The notes under the pieces: model-generated | What the model was told of the DNA's origin: nothing | The model's database searches: none | What the model saw: only the letters and a program-made list of their open reading frames with translations | In this document: piece by piece, positions 20,870 to 29,565 of the stretch | How the letters are laid out: the number at the start of each line of letters is the position of its first letter | Numbering within the stretch: position 1 is the stretch's first letter | Program-made: the position numbers and the translations under genes | Assembly: GCF_000428045.1 (NCBI RefSeq) | Contig: NZ_ATZE01000014.1 | Location: 77,751 to 141,750 of the forward strand | Direction: 5' to 3' | DNA length: 64,000 nt | Source: Sedimenticola selenatireducens DSM 17993 | GTDB taxonomy: Bacteria; Pseudomonadota; Gammaproteobacteria; Chromatiales; Chromatiaceae

Positions 20870-22195
20870 TTGAGTTCAGCCAAAAATCTGATTTTTCATG
20901 TCCGGCCGGGAGGCTGCCTGACAGGTACCCTGCGCGTGCCGGGAGATAAATCGATCTCACACCGCTCAATCATGCTCGGTTCACTCGCAGAGGGGACGAC
21001 CCAAATTACCGGTTTCCTGGAGGGAGAGGACAGCCTGGCCACCCTGCAGGCGTTTCGCGCGCTGGGCGTGGAGATCGCCGGTCCGGTGGATGGCAAAGTC
21101 ACTATTCAGGGTGTCGGCATGCATGGCCTGAAAGCCCCGTCTGGTCCGCTGGACCTGGGGAACTCAGGAACCTCCATGCGCCTGTTGGCCGGGCTGCTGG
21201 CCGGCCAGGGACTGGAACTGACATTGGTTGGGGACAGTTCGCTCTCCAGTCGGCCCATGCGCCGGGTGACCGATCCTTTGCGAGCCATGGGCGCGCGGGT
21301 GGAAACCACTGAACAGGGGACCGCGCCGTTGGTGATTCACCCGGTTGATCACTTGAATGGCATCGATTACGCATTGCCGGTGGCCAGTGCCCAGATCAAG
21401 TCCTGTCTGTTGTTGGCCGGGCTCTATGCCAAGGGAACAACCCGGGTTACCGAGCCGGCTCCCACCCGGGACCATACCGAGCGCATGCTGAGCGGCTTTG
21501 GCTACCCGGTTCAACGTGTCGGGGCTACCGCTTCTCTCAACGGTGGAGGGAAACTGACCGCCTGTGACATCGACATACCGGCGGATATCTCCTCTGCCGC
21601 ATTCTTCCTGGTTGGTGCCAGTATCGCCCCCGGCTCGGATATCCTGCTGGAGCATGTGGGGATCAATCCGACACGGGAAGGGGTGATCAATATCCTGCGG
21701 CTGATGGGCGCGGATATCGAGGTTCTGAATCAGCGGGATGTGGGGGGTGAACCGGTGGCGGATCTGCGAGTGCGTTCTGCAGACCTTCACGGTATCAGGA
21801 TACCTGTTGATCAGGTGCCACTGGCCATTGATGAGTTTCCGGCACTTTTCGTTGCTGCAGCCTGCGCCCGGGGAGAGACTGTTCTGACGGGCGCGGAAGA
21901 GCTTAGGGTCAAGGAGAGTGACCGGATTCAGGTGATGGCTGATGGTCTGGCATCCCTGGGTGTGGATGCGACCCCAACGCCGGACGGAATCGTGATTCAA
22001 GGCGGTTCGATTCAGGGCGGCAGGGTCGGCAGCCACGGCGATCACCGGATCGCCATGGCCTTTGCCATGGCGGCCTTGCGAGCAGAGGGGAAGATCCTCA
22101 TTGATGACTGCAGCAACGTGAACACCTCATTCCCCGGATTTGTCAGGTTGGCCGGCTCCGTGGGGCTGGCTATCGACAGCGAAGAGGAGAATTGA
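20870..22195 (+). CDS. aroA: 3-phosphoshikimate 1-carboxyvinyltransferase (EPSP synthase)
   Basis: About 441 residues. The substrate-binding signature VPGDKSISHRSIMLG and the GNSGTSMRLLAGLLAG motif identify the sixth shikimate-pathway enzyme, which joins phosphoenolpyruvate to shikimate-3-phosphate. I prefer the TTG at 20870 as start (MSSAKNLIFHVRPGG) because GGAG lies six bases before it; a GTG at 20828 would add 14 residues with little conservation. A class II style sequence is suggested by LGNSGTSMRLL (inference). The stop is adjacent to the cmk ATG, so they form one transcript. Confidence 0.93.
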   Translation: MSSAKNLIFHVRPGGCLTGTLRVPGDKSISHRSIMLGSLAEGTTQITGFLEGEDSLATLQAFRALGVEIAGPVDGKVTIQGVGMHGLKAPSGPLDLGNSGTSMRLLAGLLAGQGLELTLVGDSSLSSRPMRRVTDPLRAMGARVETTEQGTAPLVIHPVDHLNGIDYALPVASAQIKSCLLLAGLYAKGTTRVTEPAPTRDHTERMLSGFGYPVQRVGATASLNGGGKLTACDIDIPADISSAAFFLVGASIAPGSDILLEHVGINPTREGVINILRLMGADIEVLNQRDVGGEPVADLRVRSADLHGIRIPVDQVPLAIDEFPALFVAAACARGETVLTGAEELRVKESDRIQVMADGLASLGVDATPTPDGIVIQGGSIQGGRVGSHGDHRIAMAFAMAALRAEGKILIDDCSNVNTSFPGFVRLAGSVGLAIDSEEEN

Positions 22196-22861
22196 ATGGC
22201 CCCAATCATCACCATTGACGGACCGAGCGGTTCTGGTAAGGGCACCATTGCCAGCCGGCTGGCCGGCATTCTGGGCTGGCGTTGCCTTGATAGTGGAGCA
22301 CTTTACCGGTTGCTTGGATACTCGGCGGAGCGGGCTGGAGTCGATCTTGATAATGCGCAACAGTTGGCCCGACTGGCGCTTAAAATGGATATTGAATTCC
22401 GGGAGGGGCTTGTACTGCTCAACGGGGAGGATGTCAGTCTGGCGATTCGTACTGAGCAGGCGGGCAATGCCGCCTCCAAAGTAGCGGCGTTGCCCGAGGT
22501 TCGAGAGGCGCTGCTGACCTGGCAGCGGGCTTGTGCCGTGGAGCCGGGGCTGGTGGCCGATGGCAGGGATATGGGCAGCGTGGTTTTCCCCCGGGCGGAG
22601 GTGAAAGTATTTCTCGACGCCAGCGCGGAGGAGCGCGCTCGTCGTCGATATAAGCAGTTGATAGAGAAGGGTTTAAGTGCTAACCTACAGAGTCTGGTTG
22701 CGGAGATTCGTGAACGGGATGATCGGGATCGTAACCGTAGCGTAGCACCACTGAAAGCCCCCGATGGGGCGTTGATTGTGGACTCAACAGCACTCTCTAT
22801 TGAAGAGGTGCTGGAACTGGTGTTGGCACGGGTTCATGAAACACTGCCAAACCTGGTGTAA
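22196..22861 (+). CDS. cmk: Cytidylate kinase
   Basis: A 221-residue (d)CMP kinase. The P-loop is [11 protein letters not shown] near the start, the CMP-binding region contains [20 protein letters not shown], and the lid contains the typical [12 protein letters not shown]. It phosphorylates CMP and dCMP for nucleic acid synthesis. The ATG follows the aroA stop directly, so translation is coupled. The aroA-cmk-rpsA order is a common gammaproteobacterial arrangement. A terminator-like element follows. Confidence 0.96.
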   Translation: MAPIITIDGPSGSGKGTIASRLAGILGWRCLDSGALYRLLGYSAERAGVDLDNAQQLARLALKMDIEFREGLVLLNGEDVSLAIRTEQAGNAASKVAALPEVREALLTWQRACAVEPGLVADGRDMGSVVFPRAEVKVFLDASAEERARRRYKQLIEKGLSANLQSLVAEIRERDDRDRNRSVAPLKAPDGALIVDSTALSIEEVLELVLARVHETLPNLV

Positions 22862-22866
22862 CTGGT

Positions 22867-22891
22867 GGCCCGTTACAGGGCTGTTTTTTTT
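22867..22891 (+). terminator. Probable rho-independent terminator after cmk
   Basis: A short GC stem GCCC-GTTACA-GGGC (22868-22881) is followed by TG and eight T residues. The stem is short, but the T tract is strong, and it lies 6 bases after the cmk stop. It would separate aroA-cmk from rpsA, at least in part. Confidence 0.55.
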
Positions 22892-22934
22892 AACTTCAAC
22901 CCACGTCGACCCGGTAGTAATCAGGTCGATACAA

Positions 22935-22952
22935 TAATCGGTTCGCCGATTA
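22935..22952 (+). promoter_or_regulatory. rpsA leader hairpin with TTCG loop
   Basis: TAATCGG-TTCG-CCGATTA is a perfect 7-base-pair hairpin with a four-base loop, located 13 bases before the rpsA start and directly before the AGGA ribosome-binding element. Family knowledge: rpsA in E. coli is autoregulated by S1 through a structured leader. That this hairpin does the same here is inference. Confidence 0.45.
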
Positions 22953-22965
22953 GGATTATTAACCC

Positions 22966-24642
22966 ATGACCGAAAGCTTTGCTGAACTTTTTGAAGAGAG
23001 CGTCGCGCAAACTCAGCTGCGCACCGGTGCCATTATCGTTGGTACCGTACTGGAAATCACCAATGACGCCGTAATTGTAAATGCCGGACTGAAATCTGAG
23101 GGGGTTATCCCGAAGAGCCAGTTTTTGAACCTGGCCGGAGAGATCGAAGTCGCTGTTGGTGATCAGGTCGAGGTAGCTCTCGACGCTGTTGAAGATGGAT
23201 TCGGTGCAACCCGTCTTTCTCGTGAAAAGGCCAAACGCCATCACGCATGGAAGGTCCTCGAGACAGCATTTGAAGCAGAAGAAAATGTAACCGGCCGTAT
23301 CAACGGCAAGGTTAAGGGTGGATTCACTGTTGAACTGGGCGAGATCCGTGCATTCCTCCCGGGCTCACTGGTTGATGTTCGCCCTGTTCGCGATACTACC
23401 TATCTCGAGGGCAAGGATCTCGAATTCAAGGTAATTAAACTGGATCAGCGCCGCAATAACGTCGTGGTATCACGTCGTGCAGTGGTTGAGACCGAGTACA
23501 GCGCCGAACGTGAAGCGTTGCTGGAAAGTCTGCAGGAAGGCATTGAGATCAAGGGTATTGTCAAGAATCTTACTGACTATGGCGCCTTCGTGGACCTTGG
23601 CGGTATTGATGGTCTGCTGCACATTACCGATATGGCCTGGAAACGCGTCAAACATCCGTCCGAGGTGGTTGAGATCGGTGAAGAGATTTCCGTCAAGGTC
23701 CTGAAGTTCGACCGTGACAAACAGCGTGTCTCACTCGGCCTGAAACAGATGGGTGATGATCCCTGGACGAATCTGGCTCGCCGCTATCCGGAAAACACCC
23801 GCCTCTTTGGTAAGGTGACCAACCTCGCCGACTATGGTTGCTTCGTTGAGATTGAAGAGGGCGTTGAAGGTCTGGTGCACGTTTCCGAGATGGATTGGAC
23901 CAACAAGAACATTCATCCTTCCAAGCTGGTTCAGCTGGGTGATGAGGTTGAGGTTATGGTCCTGGATATCGACGAGGAGCGTCGTCGTATTTCCCTGGGC
24001 ATGAAGCAGTGCAAGAACAATCCCTGGGAAGAGTTTGCTGAGACCCACAAGAAGGGTGATCACGTTACCGGCAAGATCAAGTCAATTACTGATTTCGGTG
24101 TGTTCATCGGTCTGGACGGTGGCATTGATGGTCTGGTTCATCTTTCGGATATCTCTTGGGATGAAGCGGGTGAAGAGGGCGTGCGTGATTACAAGAAGGG
24201 CCAGGAACTGGAAACGGTTGTGCTCTCCGTTGATCCGGAGCGTGAGCGCATCTCCCTGGGTATCAAGCAACTCGACAAAGATCCCTTCTCCGCTTACCTG
24301 GCGAATAATGCCAAGGGCGATATCGTCAAAGGTATTATCAAAGAGGTTGATAAGCGCGGTGCGGTCGTCACCCTGGCAGAGGGTATTGAGGGCTATATTC
24401 GTGGCTCCGAAATCTCCAGGGATCGCGTAGAAGATGCACGTGCCGAGTTAAAGGAAGGGGATGAGGTCGAAGCCCGCTTCCTCGGTGTGGATCGCAAGAA
24501 CCGCACTATTACGCTATCCATCAAGGCAAAGGATTTTGCCGAAGAGCAGGCAGCAATCAAGTCCTATTCAAGTGCACCAACAGGTACCGCTACACTTGGC
24601 GATATGCTGAAGGCACAAATGGATGAAGCATCCAAGAAGTGA
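22966..24642 (+). CDS. rpsA: 30S ribosomal protein S1
   Basis: A 558-residue protein built of six S1 RNA-binding repeats, the full gammaproteobacterial form. Each later repeat shows the [16 protein letters not shown] / [17 protein letters not shown] type core. The N-terminus ([12 protein letters not shown]) is typical and binds the ribosome through S2. S1 unwinds and docks mRNAs with weak Shine-Dalgarno sequences. It sits between cmk and ihfB, separated from ihfB by a strong hairpin. Codon use is more biased than in its neighbours, as expected for a highly expressed gene. Confidence 0.98.
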   Translation: MTESFAELFEESVAQTQLRTGAIIVGTVLEITNDAVIVNAGLKSEGVIPKSQFLNLAGEIEVAVGDQVEVALDAVEDGFGATRLSREKAKRHHAWKVLETAFEAEENVTGRINGKVKGGFTVELGEIRAFLPGSLVDVRPVRDTTYLEGKDLEFKVIKLDQRRNNVVVSRRAVVETEYSAEREALLESLQEGIEIKGIVKNLTDYGAFVDLGGIDGLLHITDMAWKRVKHPSEVVEIGEEISVKVLKFDRDKQRVSLGLKQMGDDPWTNLARRYPENTRLFGKVTNLADYGCFVEIEEGVEGLVHVSEMDWTNKNIHPSKLVQLGDEVEVMVLDIDEERRRISLGMKQCKNNPWEEFAETHKKGDHVTGKIKSITDFGVFIGLDGGIDGLVHLSDISWDEAGEEGVRDYKKGQELETVVLSVDPERERISLGIKQLDKDPFSAYLANNAKGDIVKGIIKEVDKRGAVVTLAEGIEGYIRGSEISRDRVEDARAELKEGDEVEARFLGVDRKNRTITLSIKAKDFAEEQAAIKSYSSAPTGTATLGDMLKAQMDEASKK

Positions 24643-24674
24643 TCCGTTGCGGTAAGCGCAGTTGATCTAGGTAA

Positions 24675-24700
24675 GCCGGAACCCAGTATTGGGTTCCGGC
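24675..24700 (+). terminator. Strong hairpin between rpsA and ihfB
   Basis: GCCGGAACCCA-GTAT-TGGGTTCCGGC is a perfect 11-base-pair stem with a four-base loop. There is no T tract after it, so it may be a partial terminator, a 3'-end stabiliser of the rpsA message or a processing site that lowers ihfB expression relative to rpsA. Confidence 0.6.
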
Positions 24701-24723
24701 CTAATCAAGGGGATTCAAAAAGA

Positions 24724-25032
24724 ATGACAAAATCTGAATTGATTGACGTCATCGCAAAAGAACAAAGCCACCTTGCATACCGTGACGTGGAGTTGGCTGT
24801 CAAATGCATGCTGGAGCAGATGAGTCAAACCCTGGCCTCCGGGGAGCGTATCGAGATTCGGGGTTTTGGTAGCTTCTCTCTTCATTTTCGTCCACCAAGA
24901 CAGGGGCGTAATCCGAAGACTGGAGCGTCAGTAGCGCTGGCAGGAAAATATGTTCCGCATTTTAAACCGGGTAAGGAGTTGCGTGAGCGGGTAAATGAAA
25001 GCGCCGCCAGCGGATCCAAAATAACCGGTTAA
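24724..25032 (+). CDS. ihfB: Integration host factor subunit beta
   Basis: A 102-residue DNA-bending protein of the HU/IHF family. The start [12 protein letters not shown] and the beta-arm signature [13 protein letters not shown] followed by [11 protein letters not shown] identify the beta subunit. With IhfA it bends DNA sharply and assists sigma-54 promoters, recombination and replication. Its location after rpsA is the standard one. In many relatives lapA and lapB follow; here the next 890 bases carry no such genes. Confidence 0.96.
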   Translation: MTKSELIDVIAKEQSHLAYRDVELAVKCMLEQMSQTLASGERIEIRGFGSFSLHFRPPRQGRNPKTGASVALAGKYVPHFKPGKELRERVNESAASGSKITG

Positions 25033-25291
25033 TCACGAAATACACCCTGATGCTATTAATCTGGAAATAGCGCTCCGGATTAAATTTTCTTGGTATATGT
25101 TCGAGCTTCGAGTAACTATTCAAGAATACTTTACCCGCGGCGTGGCCGGTGGTATTTACGGCTCGTCTCGAGTCAGAGTGCCGGGGTTTGTTTCTGCTTA
25201 TAGTGTATTGGAGCTTGGATAAAGCCAGGTGAAATAAGGGGGCGCTGTTTTTCCCGCCTGTTTGTCCTGATAGGGCCAAGCGCCATCCGAC
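25033..25291. other. Gene-free stretch after ihfB
   Basis: I see no supported gene here. Short open frames exist on both strands but none has a convincing start site or composition. The expected lapA/lapB genes are absent. The region leads into the open reverse-strand frame described next. Confidence 0.5.
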
Positions 25292-25465
25292 CTATTCAAT
25301 AAGACCATTCAATTTAGCCTGGTAAATCTTTGCAAGCTTGATCAGGTTAAGGCTTAGCCATTTCGGCATGGGCACCTTCGACACTGCGTTGTATTCAGTA
25401 TCCCTGATCTGGCTGTAAATAGTCCCGGCACGTCGTATATGAAACGAGGTGCGATTTTTTCTTAG
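25292..25465 (-). other. Open reverse-strand frame that could continue the small SOS-linked ORF by frameshift
   Basis: On the minus strand, a frame without stops runs to a TAG at 25292-25294, one register away from the 56-codon ORF that ends at 25462. Its sequence is protein-like: a basic start (LRKNRTSFHIRRAG), then YSQIRDTEYNAVSKVPMPKW and an amphipathic end (LIKLAKIYQAKLNGLIE). It has no ATG until the late MPKW. If joined to the upstream ORF by a single frameshift before its TAA, it would give a ~114-residue protein with a central membrane helix and a basic cytoplasmic tail. It could equally be non-coding. Confidence 0.3.
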
Positions 25466-25632
25466 ACGGATACAGCCATGGCCAATAGATAGACAGAGGT
25501 AACCACGGCCACCGATACCAGATGCAATCGGGAATCTGAGCGTGAAGGCTTATTGTTCGGAGTGCACGCCATTAGACTGGAAATCTGATTGCGAACCTGA
25601 TCCTGCATGATATAACCATTTTTATATTTCAT
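25462..25632 (-). CDS. Putative SOS-regulated small single-pass membrane protein (56 aa)
   Basis: An ATG-started ORF of 56 codons: a polar N-terminal part (MKYKNGYIMQDQVRNQ...) followed by a hydrophobic C-terminal stretch of about 21 residues (LHLVSVAVVTSVYLLAMAVS, 36-55) ending at TAA. AGGT lies 8 bases before the ATG. Its interest comes from the promoter region 84-129 bases upstream, which is a near copy of the lexA promoter with its operators. By analogy with SOS-induced small membrane proteins (TisB-type toxins, SidA/DidA or YneA division inhibitors) it may be a damage-response effector. I recognise no homologue, and translation is not proven. An internal start at residue 9 is possible. 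Confidence 0.42.
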   Translation of the reverse strand: MKYKNGYIMQDQVRNQISSLMACTPNNKPSRSDSRLHLVSVAVVTSVYLLAMAVSV

Positions 25633-25715
25633 GGTGCGTACCTAACGTAGTGGGTCATCTTTAAGGTTAATTGCGACAATCTTTCCCTGGTATGCCGCAC
25701 GCCAGGACGGTCCTT

Positions 25716-25761
25716 GTTCTCTAATGGTTCTATGATAGTACAAAGAGAACGAAAATAGAAC
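25716..25761 (-). promoter_or_regulatory. Double LexA-type operator and promoter (lexA-like architecture)
   Basis: Two direct-repeat operators are present: GTTC-N7-GTTC at 25716-25730 and GAAC-N7-GAAC at 25747-25761. Read on the minus strand, the 36 bases from 25750 down to 25715 match the lexA promoter (30596 to 30561) at 28 positions without gaps, including a TATCAT hexamer at the place of lexA's TATAAT. The GTTC-N7-GTTC pattern is the SOS box known from alphaproteobacteria. The promoter points to the 56-residue ORF; a role for the divergent 65-residue gene is also possible. Confidence 0.65.
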
Positions 25762-25856
25762 ATTTGTTTTGCAGAAAGAGATATGGAATTAAAAGCCTTG
25801 ATTTTGAACGCATAAACCAGATTTCATCCTGATGCGTGATCGAATGAACAGATCTC

Positions 25857-25886
25857 TGGCAGGGACAGAATAATCTCCTATATAAT
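25857..25886 (+). promoter_or_regulatory. Possible sigma-70 promoter of the 65-residue gene
   Basis: A perfect -10 hexamer TATAAT (25881-25886) is preceded after 18 bases by a weak -35 TGGCAG (25857-25862). The start would be near 25893, about 26 bases before the ATG of the following small gene. Confidence 0.4.
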
Positions 25887-25918
25887 CGGTGCAGAATTTT
25901 ATGTGAAGTAGTGATGCT

Positions 25919-26116
25919 ATGCAGAACCTTGATATTGATGCCTGTATAGAGGCGATCTGTAACAAAGGATGTCAGGCAGTGAGGCGTGAAATCCAGCTGC
26001 TAGAGCAGGGTCAGACCCTGCCGGAGCTGTCTCATCTCAGTCTGAAAGCACGCCAGTCAGTGCTGGAGGAGCTCAAAACAATCATGTCTGTTTATGGAAA
26101 TAGCTGCAGAGTTTAG
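25919..26116 (+). CDS. Small conserved-looking hypothetical protein (65 aa)
   Basis: A 65-residue, soluble, helical protein beginning MQNLDIDACIEAICNKGC, with two early cysteines (C9 and C14), a further C18 and a late C63. I do not recognise it. It looks real because it has a TATAAT promoter just upstream, an ATG start, and a good rho-independent terminator 66 bases after its stop, making a neat monocistronic unit. It is divergent from the SOS-like promoter, whose operators lie about 160 bases upstream, so a link to DNA damage is possible but unproven. Confidence 0.6.
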   Translation: MQNLDIDACIEAICNKGCQAVRREIQLLEQGQTLPELSHLSLKARQSVLEELKTIMSVYGNSCRV

Positions 26117-26181
26117 CGGTGATAGGCTATATATCCAGAAAATCTGAATAATTAATTCACCAAAATATTGATCACCACATT

Positions 26182-26213
26182 GAGCCGAGCCTTCTAGCCC
26201 GGCTCTGTTTTTT
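26182..26213 (+). terminator. Rho-independent terminator before tex
   Basis: GAGCCG (26182-26187) pairs with CGGCTC (26200-26205) with an inner GC/GC pair, followed by TGTTTTTT. It ends the transcript of the 65-residue gene and isolates tex. Confidence 0.8.
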
Positions 26214-26257
26214 GTGCATGGGTTAGAACCAGGCACATAACCGGAATCAGAGCTGTC

Positions 26258-28579
26258 ATGCAGAAAATTATTAGCCAGATTGCTGAAGAGTTGAGTGTAG
26301 CGATACCCCAGGTAATGGCGGCGGTAGGGCTACTGGACGAGGGTGCAACCGTGCCATTCATCTCCCGCTACAGAAAGGAGAAAACCGGTGGCCTGGATGA
26401 TGCCCAACTGCGGAATCTGGAAGAACGCCTCGGATATCTGCGTGAGCTTGAGGATCGACGTGAGACCGTGCTTAACAGTATCCGGGAACAGGGCAAACTG
26501 ACGGAGGCACTTGAGCGGGATATTGTTACCGCAGAGACCAAAACCCGACTGGAAGATCTCTATCTGCCATACCGGCCCAAGAGAAGGACCAAGGCGCAGA
26601 TCGCACGGGAGGCGGGTATTGAGCCGCTGGCGGAAAAGCTGCTGTCTGATCCGACGCTCGATCCGCTAGTCGAGGCGTCCGGCTATCTGAATAAGGAGGC
26701 CGGCTTTACCGATGACAAACTGGTGCTTGACGGGGCCCGGCAGATTCTCATGGAACGCTTTGCGGAGAATGCCGAACTGCTTGGTGCGTTACGTGACTAT
26801 CTGTGGGACCAGGGTGTTCTCAAGTCACAGCTGGTTAAGGGAAAGGAACAAGACGCGGCCAAGTTCAAGGATTACTTTGAATATGCGGAACCGATTCGCC
26901 AGGTCCCATCCCATCGGGCGTTGGCGCTATTTCGCGGACGAAATGAGGGCTTACTGAATCTCGAACTGGTGGTTGATGAGGAGATATCAGGCACAACACC
27001 TTGTGAAATCACCATAGCCCGCAAGGTTGGTGTTGAAGATCAGGGGCGTGCCGCAGATGCCTGGTTGAAGGAGTGTGTGCGCTGGGCATGGCGTGTGAAA
27101 ATATTCAGCCATCTCGATCTGGAACTAAAAATGCGCCTGCGGGAGGCTGCTGAAGAAGAAGCTATCAAGGTATTTGGGCATAATCTAAATGACCTGCTGT
27201 TGGCGGCTCCGGCGGGTAATTTGCCGATTCTAGGGCTTGACCCTGGTCTGCGAACGGGCGTCAAGGTGGCAGTAGTGGATGCTACTGGCAAAGTGCTTGA
27301 TACGGATACTATCTATCCGCATGCCCCCAAAAACCGCTGGGACGCCTCTATCGCTTCACTGGCTACATTGGCAAAGTGCCATGGCGTACGCCTTGTGGCT
27401 ATCGGTAATGGTACGGCCTCACGGGAAACCGACCGGCTGGTCGCCGATATGATCAAGCGTCATCCCGAACTGAAGTTGCAGAAGGTTATGGTGAGCGAAG
27501 CGGGCGCCTCGGTCTATTCCGCTTCCGAGCTGGCGTCGGCTGAATTGCCTGACCTTGACGTGACCCTGCGTGGGGCCGTATCAATCGCCAGACGGCTCCA
27601 GGACCCACTGGCGGAACTGGTAAAGATCGAACCCAAGGCAATTGGTGTCGGCCAATACCAGCATGACGTGAATCAGACCCGCCTGGCCCGGCAACTGGAT
27701 AATGTGGTGGAAGATTGCGTGAACTCGGTCGGTGTCGATATCAATACTGCCTCTCCTGCGCTGCTCGGACAGGTTTCCGGATTGAACAAAACCCTGGCGG
27801 AGAACATTGTCAGATATCGTGATGAACACGGTGCATTCAAGGACCGCCGCCTGCTGTTGAAAGTGCCCAGACTAGGCGACAAGAGCTTCGAGCAGGCTGC
27901 CGGTTTTCTCCGGATCAATGCCGGCGACAACCCGCTGGATGCGTCTGCCGTTCATCCGGAAGCCTATCCGGTTGTTGAGCGGATATTGCTCAAGGCGGGG
28001 CGTCGCATCCAGGATGTTATTGGTGACAAGGCATTTCTTGGCACACTCAAGCCTGAGCAGTTTACAGATGAAAAATTTGGCGTACCGACCGTCACGGATA
28101 TTATCTCTGAGTTGGAAAAGCCGGGACGGGATCCGCGTGGCGAGTTCAAAACAGCCAGTTTTCAGGAAGGCATTGAGAAAGTGGCCGATCTGAAACCTGA
28201 TATGGTGCTGGAGGGTGTTGTCACTAATGTGACCAATTTCGGGGCGTTTATCGATATTGGCGTTCATCAGGACGGATTGGTACACATCTCTGCCATGTCT
28301 GAAAAGTTTATCAAGGATCCACGAGAGGTGGTGAAGGCCGGTGATCTGGTAAAAGTGAAGGTAATGGAGGTGGATGTCGTTAGAAAACGTATTGGCCTGA
28401 GCATGCGATTGTCTGACCAGAGCAACACCGACAACAGAAACAAAAGTCCTAATAAATCTGCTGGCAAAGCGTCGTCCAAGTCCGAGCAGAGGCCGACCAG
28501 GCAGCAAACTCGGAATGCACCTCCCTCTGGAGGAGCGATGGCTGCCGCGCTTGGTGATGCGTTAAAAAAACGGCGTTAG
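26258..28579 (+). CDS. tex: RNA-binding transcription accessory protein Tex
   Basis: A 773-residue Tex protein. The N-terminal helical region has [15 protein letters not shown]. It has a YqgF-like RNase-H fold ([16 protein letters not shown]), the highly conserved helix-hairpin-helix area with [11 protein letters not shown] and [10 protein letters not shown], and a C-terminal S1 domain (about 645-720, [16 protein letters not shown]). A basic, disordered Lys/Ser/Arg tail follows. Tex binds RNA and acts at transcription and stress tolerance; its exact biochemical role is unsettled. It has its own leader, between a terminator and the ArnD-like gene. Confidence 0.96.
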   Translation: MQKIISQIAEELSVAIPQVMAAVGLLDEGATVPFISRYRKEKTGGLDDAQLRNLEERLGYLRELEDRRETVLNSIREQGKLTEALERDIVTAETKTRLEDLYLPYRPKRRTKAQIAREAGIEPLAEKLLSDPTLDPLVEASGYLNKEAGFTDDKLVLDGARQILMERFAENAELLGALRDYLWDQGVLKSQLVKGKEQDAAKFKDYFEYAEPIRQVPSHRALALFRGRNEGLLNLELVVDEEISGTTPCEITIARKVGVEDQGRAADAWLKECVRWAWRVKIFSHLDLELKMRLREAAEEEAIKVFGHNLNDLLLAAPAGNLPILGLDPGLRTGVKVAVVDATGKVLDTDTIYPHAPKNRWDASIASLATLAKCHGVRLVAIGNGTASRETDRLVADMIKRHPELKLQKVMVSEAGASVYSASELASAELPDLDVTLRGAVSIARRLQDPLAELVKIEPKAIGVGQYQHDVNQTRLARQLDNVVEDCVNSVGVDINTASPALLGQVSGLNKTLAENIVRYRDEHGAFKDRRLLLKVPRLGDKSFEQAAGFLRINAGDNPLDASAVHPEAYPVVERILLKAGRRIQDVIGDKAFLGTLKPEQFTDEKFGVPTVTDIISELEKPGRDPRGEFKTASFQEGIEKVADLKPDMVLEGVVTNVTNFGAFIDIGVHQDGLVHISAMSEKFIKDPREVVKAGDLVKVKVMEVDVVRKRIGLSMRLSDQSNTDNRNKSPNKSAGKASSKSEQRPTRQQTRNAPPSGGAMAAALGDALKKRR

Positions 28580-28666
28580 GGTGTTTTATTCCAACTAACC
28601 ATTCACTCTGTGTATACTTTATCGGTATTCAAAACCAATAAGATTTAGCGAAGGTTTTTTCAGAAG

Positions 28667-29509
28667 TTGCGGATAGCACTCAGAATAGAGGTAGGAACTG
28701 AGAAAGGTGCGCGTGAGGGGGTGCCGGCACTGTTACGCCTGCTGGATGAGCACCAGATTAAGGCCACTTTCTTTTTTAGCCTTGGTCCTGACTATTCGCG
28801 TTATCCATTCAGTGATCATATCCCCCGAATAATCAGGCAGCAGTTGCCGGTTTCCTACATCGGTAAGCGGTGTCGAGACAATCTCCGGGCGGTGGCAGAT
28901 GCCGGTCATGATATCGGTATTTCTTCCTTTACCGCATCCGATTGGAAGCGTGATGTAGCTTTTCAGACTGCCGATTGGACCCATAGTGAAATGCTGCTCG
29001 CCTGTGATGCATTTAACAAGCTGTTTGGCAGAGCGCCTCGCTGTTTTGCTGCAATGGGATGGCAGATCAATCCTTATGTGTTGAGTGAAGAGGAAGCGCT
29101 TGGGTTTGATTTTGCGTCCGATGTGCGTGGGCATCATATTTTTCTACCTGAATCACAAGGGGTTCGTTCGAGCTGTCCCCAGATACCTACAACCCTTCCG
29201 ACGCTGGATGAGCTGCTAACTCAGGAAGAGGTTAACCATGAGAACTTGCATCAGTATCTTTATGCGGCTTGTCAGCGAATTATGCCCAATGGCGAGGTAT
29301 TCAGTTTGTCCGCGGAGAGAGAGGGCGGGAGTCTTCTCAAGGTTTTTGAGCGACTGCTGGTGATGTGGAAAGGGGGGCAGTGGGAGATCCGCTCCATGAG
29401 TGAACTTTTCAGCAGGATTGCGGATGTATCCCTGAATCGGCACCTTGTCGGTTGGGGGACCGTAGACGGGCGCACACAGCATGTTGCAATGCAGAGTACA
29501 CCCCTGTGA
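28667..29509 (+). CDS. ArnD-like polysaccharide deacetylase family protein, probably catalytically degenerate
   Basis: A 280-residue protein starting at TTG, the only usable start since a stop lies seven codons upstream. It aligns over the N-terminal half with ArnD, the undecaprenyl-4-deoxy-4-formamido-arabinose deformylase: LRIEVGTEKGAREGVPAL corresponds to the ArnD LRIDVDTxxGTREGVP motif, and ATFFFSLGPD is shared. However the catalytic and metal aspartates of the DVD motif read E-V-G, and the HxxxH-type metal histidines in the ArnD LHAWDHH region are replaced by SSFTASDW. No other arn gene is nearby. It may be a pseudoenzyme or act by another chemistry. Confidence 0.7.
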   Translation: MRIALRIEVGTEKGAREGVPALLRLLDEHQIKATFFFSLGPDYSRYPFSDHIPRIIRQQLPVSYIGKRCRDNLRAVADAGHDIGISSFTASDWKRDVAFQTADWTHSEMLLACDAFNKLFGRAPRCFAAMGWQINPYVLSEEEALGFDFASDVRGHHIFLPESQGVRSSCPQIPTTLPTLDELLTQEEVNHENLHQYLYAACQRIMPNGEVFSLSAEREGGSLLKVFERLLVMWKGGQWEIRSMSELFSRIADVSLNRHLVGWGTVDGRTQHVAMQSTPL

Positions 29510-29565
29510 CATGTTCGGTCTATCGGCCAGAATATCTGTACTGGTAAATTGACGGGGGAAAGTGT

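Noticed and set aside
24962-25279. Minus-strand frame of 105 codons overlapping the end of ihfB
   Set aside because: It overlaps a certain gene antisense and has no protein-like features.
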